Assembly: GCA_017520105.1 (NCBI GenBank)
Contig: JAFWRL010000047.1
Span: forward strand, 1 to 20,447
DNA: 20,447 nt
Source of the DNA: Fibrobacter sp.
GTDB lineage: Bacteria > Fibrobacterota > Fibrobacteria > Fibrobacterales > Fibrobacteraceae
Direction: 5' to 3'
Shown here: positions 1 through 7,274 of the stretch, piece after piece
Layout of the letters: every line of letters begins with the position of its first letter
Numbering within the stretch: position 1 is the first letter of the stretch
Notes under the pieces: generated by a model
Seen by the model: the letters and a program-made list of their open reading frames with translations, nothing else
Databases searched by the model: none
Told to the model about the DNA's origin: nothing
Program-made: the position numbers and the translations under genes

Positions 1-1
1 C

Positions 2-307
2 CACGGTTTCGATCTCAACAGCCAGCTTCAGCACCAGAAGATGGCTGTGGATTCCGGTTACTGGACTCTGCTCCGTTACAACCCGGCTCTCGCCGCCGAA
101 GGAAAGGCTCCGCTTATCCTCGACTCCAAGAAGCCGACGATCCCGGTTGCGGAATACATCTACACCGAAAACCGCTACAAGCAGCTCACCCGTAACAATC
201 CGGAAGTGGCCAAGAAGCTTGCCGACGACCTCCAGAAGGAAGTCGATGCACGCTACGCATTCTACGATGCCATGTCCAAGGATACGGAAGGGTTGATTAG
301 TCTCTAA
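2..307 (+). CDS. nifJ: Pyruvate:ferredoxin (flavodoxin) oxidoreductase, C-terminal end (partial)
   Basis: Only the last 101 codons are in the window; the reading frame is open from base 2 and ends in TAA. The visible protein begins HGFDLNSQLQHQKMAVDSGYW and continues with RYNP, a stretch resembling LDSKKP, and a helical end. This is the typical C-terminal tail of the long single-chain PFOR, in which the AVDSGYW/RYNP segment precedes the final helices. The enzyme is cytoplasmic and oxidises pyruvate plus CoA to acetyl-CoA and CO2, reducing ferredoxin, as in anaerobic metabolism. The catalytic TPP and Fe-S regions lie upstream, outside the window. The ATG at base 41 is internal, not a real start. 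A strong terminator follows 20 bp after the stop, so this is the last gene of its transcript. It is a host gene, unrelated to the prophage further right. Confidence 0.9.
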   Translation, partial: HGFDLNSQLQHQKMAVDSGYWTLLRYNPALAAEGKAPLILDSKKPTIPVAEYIYTENRYKQLTRNNPEVAKKLADDLQKEVDARYAFYDAMSKDTEGLISL

Positions 308-327
308 TCAGTGCTAACGGCATCAAG

Positions 328-360
328 AAAGGCCTCCGTTCGAAAGAACGGGGCCTTTTT
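328..360 (+). terminator. Rho-independent terminator after PFOR
   Basis: GGCC (331-334), a bulged T, CCGTTC (336-341), loop GAAA, GAACGG (346-351), GGCC (352-355), then a run of five T. The 10-bp stem has one bulge and a GNRA-type tetraloop, followed by a U-tract. It lies about 20 bp downstream of the PFOR stop on the same strand. Confidence 0.9.
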
Positions 361-488
361 GCTTTAGTAGCGGGCGTCCACAGCCAAGCGAAGGAGGCCA
401 CTCTTATATAACTCTTGAGATGATGTCAAAAAAAAATCGTTGCAGAAGTAAGTCGTTTAGGATAACGGCATGGAATATCGACAGATAT

Positions 489-1598
489 TTACAGTCCTTT
501 CAAATACAATGCCATAAATCGGTCATAAACGACATAGCCATCTTGAGTTTTCATCACAAATTCTTGCGACAAAAGCATATCAATGGCACGGCTAATACTG
601 CTGGCATTTTTCAGGTGATACTTTTGCACAAAGGCTGATGAATTTATAGCCTTAGCACAGCCTTCTTTCGCAATCGCAATGAGCAACTGATTTTGATTGC
701 GAGTGAGCATGGCAATCAATCTCTGATAAATTTCTTTTTCTGATTCGACAATAGCTGCAATGCACTGTTCCACATCTGCAATTTCTATAGTTGCAAGTGC
801 AGTTTCGTATAGGCGATTCAACACGCGTTGCATATACCAAGTATGCCCATCAAATTTATTGTAAAGCACACTAAAAACATCTTGAGACATTTTGATGGAT
901 TTTTTCATCCATTTTTTGACAAACGCATAGTAAGGTTCTTCGGGTATTGCCGTCAAATTAAATATTTCAGTGCTTCGATAAAACGGATGCGATGCAGAAC
1001 CAAATATTTCCGTCATCAAATGTTGCTTGCTGCCCGAAAAAATAAAATGAACGTTCGGACAAAACTGGATGTACGAACGAAGCAGAGCTTCAACGCCTTC
1101 TTCCTTATATTCTTCAATTTGTTGAAATTCATCAATGGCAATGTAACATTCGTTTTTGGACTGTTTAAGGTAAGCGAAAATTTCAGCAAGCGTATTTTTC
1201 GTTTCTTGAGGTGCAAATTCAATAGAAGGTTGTGGATTGCCGGAAACAGGATCTGCCGACAGAACAACCTTAAAGCTTTTGAACAGAGACAAAGCCGTCT
1301 TTGCCGCCTTTTTTCCAAAAGAATCCAGCTTTCCGACAACGGCCTTCCCAAAGTTGCGAGTAAAATCTTCCAATGATTTTGTCGGGAAAATGTCGATATA
1401 AAAACAAGCGGCAGATTTATCTTCTTTCTGCAAGGTGTTAAAGATGTGGAAAATCAGTCCTGTTTTCCCCATGCGTCGTGGAGAAAGCAATGTAATATTG
1501 CGCCCATTACGGAGAGCCGACAGAATGTACTTGGTCTCTTCGACACGGTCACAGAAGTATTCAGGACCATTATACCCATAAAGAAAGAACGGATTCAT
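489..1598 (-). CDS. AAA+ ATPase of the ATPase_2 (archaeal-type) family
   Basis: 369 aa. The N-terminus (NPFFLYGYNGPEYFCDR) matches the usual opening of these proteins, where a conserved F-x-(D/N)R segment precedes the P-loop. Walker A is SPRRMGKT at residues 39-46, with the RR-x-GKT form typical of this family. Walker B is CYIAIDEF at 151-158, a sensor-1-like FIFSGS lies at 185-190, and an arginine in HPFYRS (about 208) follows. Residues 290-369 look like a C-terminal winged-helix region. These STAND-like ATPases are common in Bacteroidota, Fibrobacterota and archaea; their roles are mostly unknown, with regulatory or defence functions suspected. The gene stands alone on the minus strand with no obvious SD. 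A TATATT box lies only about 6 nt before the ATG, and a two-level dyad (1614-1650) sits immediately upstream, suggesting control at that site. Its AT-rich composition differs from the phage operon. Confidence 0.85.
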   Translation of the reverse strand: MNPFFLYGYNGPEYFCDRVEETKYILSALRNGRNITLLSPRRMGKTGLIFHIFNTLQKEDKSAACFYIDIFPTKSLEDFTRNFGKAVVGKLDSFGKKAAKTALSLFKSFKVVLSADPVSGNPQPSIEFAPQETKNTLAEIFAYLKQSKNECYIAIDEFQQIEEYKEEGVEALLRSYIQFCPNVHFIFSGSKQHLMTEIFGSASHPFYRSTEIFNLTAIPEEPYYAFVKKWMKKSIKMSQDVFSVLYNKFDGHTWYMQRVLNRLYETALATIEIADVEQCIAAIVESEKEIYQRLIAMLTRNQNQLLIAIAKEGCAKAINSSAFVQKYHLKNASSISRAIDMLLSQEFVMKTQDGYVVYDRFMALYLKGL

Positions 1599-1613
1599 AC
1601 TCTAAATATAATC

Positions 1614-1650
1614 AAATTTCGCAAAATGCGTAACGCAAAATGCGAAATTT
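1614..1650. repeat. 37-bp two-level dyad upstream of the ATPase gene (possible operator)
   Basis: Outer arms aaatttcgca (1614-1623) and tgcgaaattt (1641-1650) are perfect inverted repeats. Inner arms tgcgt (1627-1631) and acgca (1633-1637) are also perfect inverted repeats. Both pairs share the same centre at base 1632 and are separated by aaa on each side. The same bases also form two direct copies of cgcaaaatgcg (1620-1630 and 1634-1644), spaced 14 bp. The element is 16 bp upstream of the ATPase start. It could be an operator or an RNA hairpin. The absence of a U-tract on the minus strand makes a simple terminator less likely. Confidence 0.6.
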
Positions 1651-1675
1651 TTCCGTATAATGAATCAACAGCATT

Positions 1676-1726
1676 AGATCCTATCGCCTTCGGCTCCAGG
1701 ATGACAAAAAAACGAGAGGATGACAA
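1676..1726. repeat. Short hairpin element with a duplicated AGGATGACAA tail
   Basis: atcct (1678-1682) pairs with aggat (1698-1702) and gcc (1686-1688) with ggc (1692-1694), giving a small imperfect hairpin. The following aggatgacaa (1698-1707) recurs at 1717-1726. It lies between the solenoid gene stop and the dyad. The form resembles a REP-like dispersed intergenic element. That reading rests on its shape and on memory of similar elements in Fibrobacter, not on a search. Confidence 0.4.
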
Positions 1727-1732
1727 TTCGTT

Positions 1733-4700
1733 TTAGGAGTCTATAATCACTTCAATGTTATTTGCGGGGAGCGTTGTTTTATCGTAGAAGAATTGGATTG
1801 CAAAGGAGAGATCGTCCGTTTGTTCATCGGAGTTTGGTCTATAAAACACCTTAAAGGATATCGGATAAAGCCACGGACTGACAGCCATATTCACATATTC
1901 ATCGACAAGCATTCTAGGAACAGGAGCGTTCTTTTTCTTGCGGTAAACATCGCCATTCGCATAAGTCTTGCGGTATTTCCAGCCATTTATTTCCGGGAGC
2001 GGTTCCTTATACCGCATTTTTGCAACGCCATCAATAGGCTTGTGCAGCAAGAACAACTGGACCATATACGGAGTATTCGCACTAAATTCCACATGTGGCG
2101 AGCCGTGAGTCCAAATTTCTTTCAAGCCCATCGATTTTTTGCCGTTTTCATCAACGGTAATTTTTTCAATCGAATAAATGGACTTCACGTTAGCCAAATT
2201 TTGCGTATTCACATCTAGCGGGAATGCTATGGGCAAATACCCCTGCATCAAGAATTCGCGATTGAATACAACATCATCAACAGTCAGCCCATGTTTCATT
2301 TTAACCGCATGGAATTCACCGTTTTCGTCTTTGGAAATATTAACCGTAGAGGGTTCGTAAACGAAAGGACTCCTTTGGATAACGCGAGAACGAGGCGAAA
2401 GTCCGCAAATAGATACGCCGTCACATTCGCCATTATTACCAGCACCAATACTTCTAGGAGCTTCGATTCCCTTTGTCGCAGTAACTTTAGTTTCACGCCC
2501 CCAAATATTAATTTTTCCGACAGAATAATAATAAACGCCACCTATGCCAGCAGCATCGCCATGCCCCGTCGCAGAGACAACGCCCCCACAGATTGTAATA
2601 TTACCAATAGAATAACCACACCCACCCCCAATACCAGCACTATTAAAGCCACCCACAGCAGTTATAGAACCACCACAGATAACGATATTTCCGCCCTCAC
2701 CCACGACATCGACTCCACTACCCCCTATAGCGGCAGCATTGTCCCCACCATGAGCAACCAACGAGCCATCGCCCTTGATTGTAAGCGTTGTGTCTTTGGG
2801 CCCCACACGAATTCCTGCGTATTCATTTTTCCCGATCACTGAATTTTCGCCTTGCAAGACAATAGTGCAATTGCCCAAACAAGTGATTGCATTCCACCCT
2901 CTCGAAGAAAAACCTTCTCCGACACCTTTACCTGTAACGTGGATATTGTTAAGAGTTACCGTGGCTCCGTCCGCAATGGACAACTCGTAATCTTCGTCCA
3001 AAGTTCCCGTCAGCACAGCTCCATCGGCAGCAACAAAATTTCTTTTTAATTTAGACACATCGCCATCGAACCATTGTGCATAAAGAGTCACGACAGCTCC
3101 ATTTTTAGCAAAATCCGTTAATAGACTTTGTTCATTAAACATCATCCCAGAGCCGTCTTTTTTTGTGTTCCATCCCACAAAGAAAAGATGCTTATGTTTA
3201 AATCCATTTGGAACAAGTTTCACCGCACCAGGGATAACGCGTTGATTTTCCATCAAGCCTTCGGCTTCATCAATATTTGCATCAAATTGAACCGTATAAT
3301 TTTTACCTTCATAGACAAATTCTTTCGACTCCAAAGCACCCACTTCAAAGCCGTTAATTTTCACACTTCCACAAGAGCCGTAACGGCCAGACCCAATACT
3401 GCATGATGCATTTGAAAAATGCGGACCTGTTTTTGCAACAAGTTTCTTCACGCCATCGGTAATCGTAATGTTGCCGACAGAACGTGCAATGCTACTTCCA
3501 ATTCCCGCACCATCTTGAGTGCTCATCGCCTCAATGGAGCCACCACAAAGGAGAATATCTCCACCGGATTCCGCGTCACCGCCTCCAATACCGGCTCCAG
3601 AGCCTTCTCCCTGTGCAATCAGCAAACCCGTTCCCTTAATCGTAAGCGTAGTGTCTTTCGGCCCTACAGCAATACCAGCACAGTTATACCCACCTATAAC
3701 TTTATTCAAACTATTATCGGCAAGAACAATAGTACAATTGCCCAAGCAGTTTATTCCCGGCCAACTCGGTGGATACAAAGCATCTTCATCCTTGTCATCG
3801 TCATAACCGCGAATAGTCACGCCATTAAGCACAATCGTAGCTCCATCGGCAACCGAAATTTTGTATTCGCCAATAAGCGTTCCCGTCAATTCATCGCCAT
3901 TTTGTGCAACATAATCTTGAGTTAAATTATCCAAAACAACTTTGCGAGTCTGTGCAGATTCTTGTTCGAGGCGTTCTTTAACCGAACCTTCATATATAAA
4001 AGGACTCGTCTCGATACTTTTCTTTGCATATCCAGCGATATCAACCTCGCGGCAAGCGCCTAAATAGTGAGCCCCAATGCTAAATTTGGCGGACTCGCCC
4101 TTGATTGCAGTCACTTTCGCCGTTTCGCAAACTTTAATCGTTCCTATTGTAGAATCCTCTCCGCCTCCGATGCCTGCGCAATTTTTTCCACCAGTGGCGA
4201 CAACAGTTCCCCCACGGATTTCAATTTTCTCAACAATACCCTTAATACCGCAACCAAAGCCTGCACCGTCATCACCACCAGTCGCAACGACATTACCACC
4301 GCAGATAAGAATTTCTTTAGCCTTGTCAAAACAACCGCTACCGATACCGGCACAAGTTTCACCGCCCTTTGCCGTAATCGAACCACCATTTATTCTGATA
4401 CTCCCGCAAGAGTAGCCACCGATTCCAACGCCTCGGGTTCCGCCATTTGCAGTGATCACACCGGAATTGACAACAAGTTCATCTAAATGGCTGACTCCGA
4501 TGCCAGACCCATTTTCGCACCCTTGAGCAAGCAGCGAACCCGGCCCCGCAATCGTCAGTTTTAAACGAGCGGTAATACCGTCATAGCCCCATCCGCCAAC
4601 AACGCGATTTTCACCTTTCAAGTAAAAGATGCATTTGCCTAGGCAAGTAATCCCCGCCCATCCATTTTCGCCATCCTTCCCCGTAATGTTCACTCCGTCG

Positions 4701-4906
4701 AGAGCGATCCGAGCATCGCATGCTACCGAGACCTTGTATTTGCCGACAAGAGTCCCCACCAACCGATCTTCGTCTTGCGCAACGTAGTCGCTCGTCAACT
4801 TGGACAAATCGACTTTGTGCATAAATGCGGTCGGGAAGAAAATTCGAACGCAAAACTTGAATATGTAAATGACGATTTTAAACCAAGATGAAATTTTTGA
4901 AGGCAT
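1733..4906 (-). CDS. Large multi-module beta-solenoid protein with an InlB-type repeat
   Basis: 1057 aa from the ATG at 4906. A TTG 15 codons upstream is also in frame but overlaps the preceding gene, so the ATG, 7 bp after that gene's stop, is preferred. Residues 8-28 are hydrophobic (WFKIVIYIFKF...), a possible membrane anchor or uncleaved signal. Three paralogous modules follow at about 31-305, 323-534 and 616-851. Each opens with an L-x(4-5)-Y/F-V-A-x-D/N-G-x-x-L-x-GTL segment, then a CLGxC motif followed by a short hydrophobic strand and ENS/N, then coils ending in GG-x(4-6)-AGIG-x-G. Residues 537-612 (VQFDAN ... FVGWNTKKDGSG ... VTLYAQW) are a Listeria/Bacteroides (InlB B) repeat. The last ~200 residues form a separate domain with NTPYMVQL. 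The fold is probably a right-handed beta-solenoid; surface binding is plausible, but function is unknown. Confidence 0.8.
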   Translation of the reverse strand: MPSKISSWFKIVIYIFKFCVRIFFPTAFMHKVDLSKLTSDYVAQDEDRLVGTLVGKYKVSVACDARIALDGVNITGKDGENGWAGITCLGKCIFYLKGENRVVGGWGYDGITARLKLTIAGPGSLLAQGCENGSGIGVSHLDELVVNSGVITANGGTRGVGIGGYSCGSIRINGGSITAKGGETCAGIGSGCFDKAKEILICGGNVVATGGDDGAGFGCGIKGIVEKIEIRGGTVVATGGKNCAGIGGGEDSTIGTIKVCETAKVTAIKGESAKFSIGAHYLGACREVDIAGYAKKSIETSPFIYEGSVKERLEQESAQTRKVVLDNLTQDYVAQNGDELTGTLIGEYKISVADGATIVLNGVTIRGYDDDKDEDALYPPSWPGINCLGNCTIVLADNSLNKVIGGYNCAGIAVGPKDTTLTIKGTGLLIAQGEGSGAGIGGGDAESGGDILLCGGSIEAMSTQDGAGIGSSIARSVGNITITDGVKKLVAKTGPHFSNASCSIGSGRYGSCGSVKINGFEVGALESKEFVYEGKNYTVQFDANIDEAEGLMENQRVIPGAVKLVPNGFKHKHLFFVGWNTKKDGSGMMFNEQSLLTDFAKNGAVVTLYAQWFDGDVSKLKRNFVAADGAVLTGTLDEDYELSIADGATVTLNNIHVTGKGVGEGFSSRGWNAITCLGNCTIVLQGENSVIGKNEYAGIRVGPKDTTLTIKGDGSLVAHGGDNAAAIGGSGVDVVGEGGNIVICGGSITAVGGFNSAGIGGGCGYSIGNITICGGVVSATGHGDAAGIGGVYYYSVGKINIWGRETKVTATKGIEAPRSIGAGNNGECDGVSICGLSPRSRVIQRSPFVYEPSTVNISKDENGEFHAVKMKHGLTVDDVVFNREFLMQGYLPIAFPLDVNTQNLANVKSIYSIEKITVDENGKKSMGLKEIWTHGSPHVEFSANTPYMVQLFLLHKPIDGVAKMRYKEPLPEINGWKYRKTYANGDVYRKKKNAPVPRMLVDEYVNMAVSPWLYPISFKVFYRPNSDEQTDDLSFAIQFFYDKTTLPANNIEVIIDS

Positions 4907-4913
4907 GGGCAAT

Positions 4914-5888
4914 TTACTTTTTCGGTTTATAAGTAAAACTACTTTTTTCAATGCATTCCGTTACTTTACCACCAATCGTTATAGGACCGATTGATGAGGT
5001 TCCTGCACCATCATCAGATTTCGGTTTACCAATGCAACAGAGAGCCAATGGATCTTTTCCTCTTGTTGCAGAGACTTCAGTCACGCCATCTGTAATTGTA
5101 ATGGATTCTATGGATGTCGAACAATCTTTATAATAAGGCCAGCCGGAGCCAATTCCAGCAGCCCCATTACCGCCCTTGGCAGTCACCGAGCCACCGCTAA
5201 TCGTAATCGCATTCATCAAGGATTTACCGTTGCAAGGTTTAGAGCAATCAACGCCAACAGGCCCTGTACCAATACCAGCTCCGCCCAGGCCACCCTTCGC
5301 CTCGACATCGCCACCATTAATCGTGATATCGCCCAAAGACACTTCGGCATTGTAATTCGCACCCGTTCCAATACCAGCTGCGAAAAAACCACCTTTTGCA
5401 GTCACCGACCCGCCATAAATTATGACATCGCCATAAGCGACCTTTTTCACGTTTGTGACATACGCTCCGCCAATACCAGCACCGCCCTGAGCTCCAACCG
5501 TCTTAATCGTTCCATTCTTGATTACGACATTACCGCAGCCCATATTACGGGCGGCACCAATACCAGCGGCCTCCTTGCTGCTCACATCAAGTGAACCGCA
5601 GCCATCAAAGGTCAACGTTTTCCCTTCAGAAATATAAATGCCGGGGCAATCGCTACAAGCCCCCTTCACTGTGTTAAGGGTATTTTCCGCAAGGATTATC
5701 GTACAATCACCTTCGCAGACGATTCCATAGGTTTTCGCTTTATTGAGCGTTATTGTAGCACCGTCTGGTATTATAATTTCGTATTCGCCTGCAATTTTTC
5801 CCGTCAGCACATCGCCATCTTGAGCAAAATAATTGTCCGTCAACTTGGCAAGATTAACTGTATTTTTTGAATTTTCTGACAAAGACAT
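4914..5888 (-). CDS. Beta-solenoid repeat protein, single-module paralogue
   Basis: 324 aa. The ATG at 5888 is chosen over an upstream in-frame candidate at 5930 because GGAGGTGG lies directly before it at ideal spacing. It opens with VNLAKLTDNYFAQDGDVLTGKI, then CEGDC-TIILAENTLN, then five coils of about 25-30 residues, each ending in a GG-x-x-(A/G)AGIG-x-(A/G) turn. This is the same module that occurs three times in the next gene. Unlike that protein it has no hydrophobic N-terminal segment, so export is not evident. The pair is almost certainly co-transcribed (7-bp gap). Module duplication likely produced both. The repeats resemble the Cthe_2159-type carbohydrate-binding beta-helix class in style, but I cannot confirm membership. 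Cysteines in CxGxC and elsewhere are unusual for a cytosolic solenoid. Confidence 0.8.
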   Translation of the reverse strand: MSLSENSKNTVNLAKLTDNYFAQDGDVLTGKIAGEYEIIIPDGATITLNKAKTYGIVCEGDCTIILAENTLNTVKGACSDCPGIYISEGKTLTFDGCGSLDVSSKEAAGIGAARNMGCGNVVIKNGTIKTVGAQGGAGIGGAYVTNVKKVAYGDVIIYGGSVTAKGGFFAAGIGTGANYNAEVSLGDITINGGDVEAKGGLGGAGIGTGPVGVDCSKPCNGKSLMNAITISGGSVTAKGGNGAAGIGSGWPYYKDCSTSIESITITDGVTEVSATRGKDPLALCCIGKPKSDDGAGTSSIGPITIGGKVTECIEKSSFTYKPKK

Positions 5889-5933
5889 TCCACCTCCAGA
5901 AAGAACACGTCTGTTTGAATATAGTAACAAATT

Positions 5934-5976
5934 AGTAGGAAGTAGACAGTGGTTAGTGGTTGGTGATTAGTGATCG
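5934..5976. repeat. Low-complexity TTAGTGGT-type repeat
   Basis: Degenerate iterations of ttagtggt / tggtgattagtga occupy the sequence upstream of the 5888 start, between the solenoid gene and the probable prophage end. No gene or hairpin is evident in it. Confidence 0.4.
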
Positions 5977-6054
5977 CTAGAAAAAAAAGTCTTAAGGCGA
6001 CTCTATATAGAAAGGCGACCCCGTCCCCATACGCGGATATAACGCGGCACCTTT

Positions 6055-6098
6055 AATGAGACAATTTATCGGGTTAAGTGAGACAAAATTGAAAATGG
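6055..6098. repeat. Two 22-bp-phased TGAGACAA motifs, candidate transposase-binding sites at the prophage end
   Basis: tgagacaa occurs at 6057-6064 and again at 6079-6086, exactly 22 bp apart, each preceded by a(a/g) and followed by (t/a)tt. On the minus strand both read TGTCTCA(C/T)T, similar to the YGTTTCAYT half of the Mu transposase-binding consensus, whose sites are also 22 bp. The pair lies just beyond the terminator of the last phage gene, where the right end of a Mu-like element is expected. A TG terminus at 6057 is possible. The other end is not in the window, so this is a candidate only. Confidence 0.4.
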
Positions 6099-6121
6099 GT
6101 TCCTTTTGGAACCCCATTTTT
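6091..6121 (-). terminator. Terminator of the prophage late operon
   Basis: aaaatgggttcc (6092-6103), loop tttt, ggaaccccatttt (6108-6120): a 12-bp stem with one bulged base. It starts 12 bp after the last phage gene on the minus strand. T-rich sequence flanks both sides, so it may act in both directions. Confidence 0.75.
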
Positions 6122-6132
6122 GTCAGATAACA

Positions 6133-7191
6133 CTAAGCACTAGGTGCAAGAATCGCCAAATCATATCCCCCTTCATTTGCGGCACTGACACAAGTAAATT
6201 CTTTATAGCGATAAGATGGGATAGTCACTGAATGAAACTCATATTCTACAACAATGCCGATTGATTTGGGCATTCCGACAAGAGTTACAATATCTTGATC
6301 GGTGTCATTGAAAATTTTCTTGACTTGACCAATAGACCAATTACTTCTCAATTGCCAATTGATATATACACCTTCTGTCGGTTCGCCAATTGAAGTGAGG
6401 CTTGCAGGGACATTTTTTCCTTGAATGGCCGCAGGAGTAACCAAACCGCCTTTGACATTGAGAACAGAATTATGATTGTTATCGCCAATGGTTACATTAC
6501 CTTGAACATTCAGTTTGCCTTTAATATCCACATCGTTATCAAATTCGGCTTTGTTCCATACACGCAGTTTAGGAACGTGAATAATTCGAGTGGAATTTAA
6601 TGCACCTAGTTTCAAACCCAAAAATGTATCTGATTGAGGGTTTATATCATAAACAATGTCGATGAAGTTGTCCGCGTTTCCTACGCTAATTGTAGGGGCT
6701 TTTACAATGGAATCAACATAGATAGAAGCAAAAAAAGCTGCACAATCACGGCGATTAAGTTCACAGTACTTCCAAATTGAATTTCCACCGTAGTTGAACC
6801 GTTTAAAAATACCGATTGAACCAGCTTTTAAAGTAACCGTAGTCGTAGATTCGCTGTTTACGGGTAAAACGACATCAAGTTCATAATCAGCTCCTACAGG
6901 AACGACAAAAATGACTTTGACATTGCCAGAAGATATCCCGTTCACTATTAGCGTTTCTTTTTCCAACGAAGTCGGGGAACCATTGTGATATATCATGGCG
7001 GCAGTGCTGGCCACAGATGATAAATCAGCCACCCCTTGACTTGATGTGATAACATCAATTTTATTGTTATATTCCGGCGGCAGTGGTATATGACCCACAT
7101 CTTCGGGCGTGCCTTCGTAAGTGGGGTTTTGCACGGCGTTAAGCCATTCGGGTGTAACCGGGGACCCGTCGGTAAATTGTTGTTTTTGCAT
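6133..7191 (-). CDS. Putative tail-fibre-region protein
   Basis: 352 aa with SD AAAGGAG 7 nt before the ATG. The N-terminus (QFTDGSPVTPEWLNAVQNPTY) is a short peptide shared by many phage tail and fibre proteins. Residues 210-245 (IKGKLNVQGNVTIGDN...) resemble a beta-helical fibre shaft. The C-terminal ~90 residues look globular. It is the last gene of the late operon, next to the long fibre and before the terminator, the usual place for a fibre, its chaperone or a host-range protein. The DNA is visibly more AT-rich than the upstream structural genes, a sign of recent acquisition or exchange. No enzymatic motif is seen and the exact role is unknown. Confidence 0.7.
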   Translation of the reverse strand: MQKQQFTDGSPVTPEWLNAVQNPTYEGTPEDVGHIPLPPEYNNKIDVITSSQGVADLSSVASTAAMIYHNGSPTSLEKETLIVNGISSGNVKVIFVVPVGADYELDVVLPVNSESTTTVTLKAGSIGIFKRFNYGGNSIWKYCELNRRDCAAFFASIYVDSIVKAPTISVGNADNFIDIVYDINPQSDTFLGLKLGALNSTRIIHVPKLRVWNKAEFDNDVDIKGKLNVQGNVTIGDNNHNSVLNVKGGLVTPAAIQGKNVPASLTSIGEPTEGVYINWQLRSNWSIGQVKKIFNDTDQDIVTLVGMPKSIGIVVEYEFHSVTIPSYRYKEFTCVSAANEGGYDLAILAPSA

Positions 7192-7220
7192 GATATTCTC
7201 CTTTCTTTAAAAATTATATG

Positions 7221-7274
7221 GTCAGCTTGTACTGCGGAGGATATACACTACAAAGTCAGCTCGACAACTGCGGA
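7221..7274. repeat. Duplicated 3' end of the fibre gene
   Basis: gtcagcttgtactgcgga (7221-7238) in the intergenic gap repeats gtcagctcgacaactgcgga (7255-7274), which covers the end of the fibre coding sequence. The two share gtcagct and actgcgga and differ only in the 3-5 bases between. Read on the minus strand, the downstream copy encodes SAVQAD against SAVVEL in the gene. It may be a scar of cassette exchange or of retrohoming. Confidence 0.5.

Noticed and set aside
828..1376. A 182-aa open frame on the + strand
   Set aside because: It lies entirely antisense to the ATPase gene, which has clear Walker motifs; no SD or recognisable protein.
2291..4486. Several long open frames on the + strand rich in T, S, N and P (e.g. 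2291-2842, 3419-3925, 4067-4486)
   Set aside because: They are antisense shadows of the glycine-rich solenoid repeats, whose repeat pattern keeps the opposite strand open.
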